Assembly: GCA_913063005.1 (NCBI GenBank)
Contig: CAJXZI010000008.1
Span: 1 to 23,797, forward strand
DNA length: 23,797 bases
Reading direction: 5' to 3'
From: an uncultured Halieaceae bacterium
GTDB taxonomy: Bacteria; Pseudomonadota; Gammaproteobacteria; Pseudomonadales; Halieaceae
A model generated the notes under the pieces. The model was not told the origin of the DNA, did not search any database, and was given only the letters and a program-made list of their open reading frames with translations. Every line of letters starts with the position of its first letter. The stretch's first letter is position 1. The translations under genes were made by a program, and so were the position numbers. Positions 23,165 through 23,797 of this stretch are shown in pieces.

Positions 23165-23797
23165 ATGACGGATGACAATCAAATTTGGGTGGTAGACGAC
23201 GATAACTCGATTCGCTGGGTTATGGAGAAAGCGTTGAGCGGTGAAAATATCGCCTGTAAAACCTTTGAAAATGCCGATGCATTGCTCGCGGCACTTCAGC
23301 ACGAATGCCCCAAAGCGATCATTAGTGACATTCGCATGCCCGGCATGGACGGACTTACGCTGCTTAGAGAGCTCAAAACGATTGCACCGGACACCCCCGT
23401 GATTATCACAACAGCGCACTCCGACCTAGACAGTGCGGTGACATCCTATGAGTCGGGTGCATTCGAGTACTTACCCAAACCCTTTGACATTGATGAAATG
23501 CTAGAAGTCGCCTCGAGAGCTCTGGCACACACTCAAAAAGAAGCGACTGGCCGGGCCGATGATCCGAATAGCAGTAAAGAAATCATTGGTAATGCGCCAG
23601 CAATGCAAGAAGTGTTTCGTGCGATCGGCCGTCTATCGCAAAGCGCGATCACCGTTCTCATAAGCGGTCAATCTGGATCGGGCAAGGAACTCGTTGCGCG
23701 AGCGCTGCACCAGCACAGCCCCAGAGCCAAAGCACCTTTCGTGGCACTCAATATGGCTGCAATTCCAAAAGACCTGATGGAATCTGAACTTTTTGGC
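23165..23797 (+). CDS. ntrC: Nitrogen regulation response regulator NtrC, 5' part
   Basis: The first 211 residues are visible and the gene runs off the window. The receiver domain (1-120) has the acidic pocket VVDDD, the phosphorylation site Asp55 in SDIRMPGMDG, Thr in ITTAHSD and Lys in YLPKPFD. The sigma-54 activator AAA+ domain begins at IIGNAPAMQEVF. Its Walker A reads GQSGSGKE instead of the usual GESGTGKE, with the lysine kept. The visible part ends at ESELFG, just before the GAFTGA loop. Once phosphorylated it should act at the dyads found ahead of glnA and DUF4124-ntrB. Confidence 0.96.
   Translation, partial: MTDDNQIWVVDDDNSIRWVMEKALSGENIACKTFENADALLAALQHECPKAIISDIRMPGMDGLTLLRELKTIAPDTPVIITTAHSDLDSAVTSYESGAFEYLPKPFDIDEMLEVASRALAHTQKEATGRADDPNSSKEIIGNAPAMQEVFRAIGRLSQSAITVLISGQSGSGKELVARALHQHSPRAKAPFVALNMAAIPKDLMESELFG

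Overview
The window reads as the core chromosome of a marine, aerobic gammaproteobacterium. Gene content and order (divergent typA/glnA, glnA-ntrBC, divergent serB/ytjB-like, efp-epmA, parC) are typical of Gammaproteobacteria. An RpoE-ChrR singlet-oxygen switch, the split PntAa/PntAb/PntB transhydrogenase and a sodium/proton antiporter would fit the OM60/NOR5 (Halieaceae) type of coastal bacterium. That lineage assignment is inference from gene style only. No tRNA, rRNA, insertion sequence, phage gene or CRISPR array was seen.

Layout. 1-514 (-): 5' part of an exported SGNH hydrolase. 515-821: intergenic, with a strong terminator for the next operon and a possible micro-ORF. 822-3608 (-): pntAa-pntAb-pntB. 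3852-5343 (-): ECF sigma factor rpoE and its zinc anti-sigma factor chrR, separated by an unusually long 211-bp gap. 5497-10647 (+): a tight five-gene operon of FAD oxidoreductase, DUF1365 protein, cyclopropane-synthase-like methyltransferase, NhaC antiporter and hotdog thioesterase. 10644-12184 (-): efp-epmA. 12494-13375 (-): serB. 13476-14717 (+): a YtjB/Smp-like membrane protein with a long C-terminal domain resembling a degenerate class III nucleotidyl cyclase. 14877-17126 (-): parC. 17234-17686 (+): elaA-like GNAT. 17683-19497 (-): typA. 19948-23797 (+): glnA, a DUF4124 exported protein, ntrB, and ntrC running off the window.

How the genes work together. RpoE/ChrR faces the membrane-lipid operon across a shared 153-bp promoter region. 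In other proteobacteria this sigma/anti-sigma pair senses singlet oxygen, and FAD-oxidase/DUF1365/Cfa genes make or modify unusual membrane fatty acids. Here the operon also holds an ion antiporter and a thioesterase. EpmA attaches beta-lysine to Lys34 of the EF-P encoded just upstream. The nitrogen region has readable control: a sigma-54 promoter with two NtrC-type sites ahead of glnA, a terminator after glnA, and a third NtrC-type site placed over a sigma-70-like promoter ahead of the DUF4124-ntrBC unit. This matches the logic of the E. coli glnALG operon.

The most unusual items are the degenerate cyclase-like domain on the YtjB-like protein, the five-gene lipid/antiporter operon, the structured rpoE-chrR gap, and two tandem repeats whose copies differ only by transitions.
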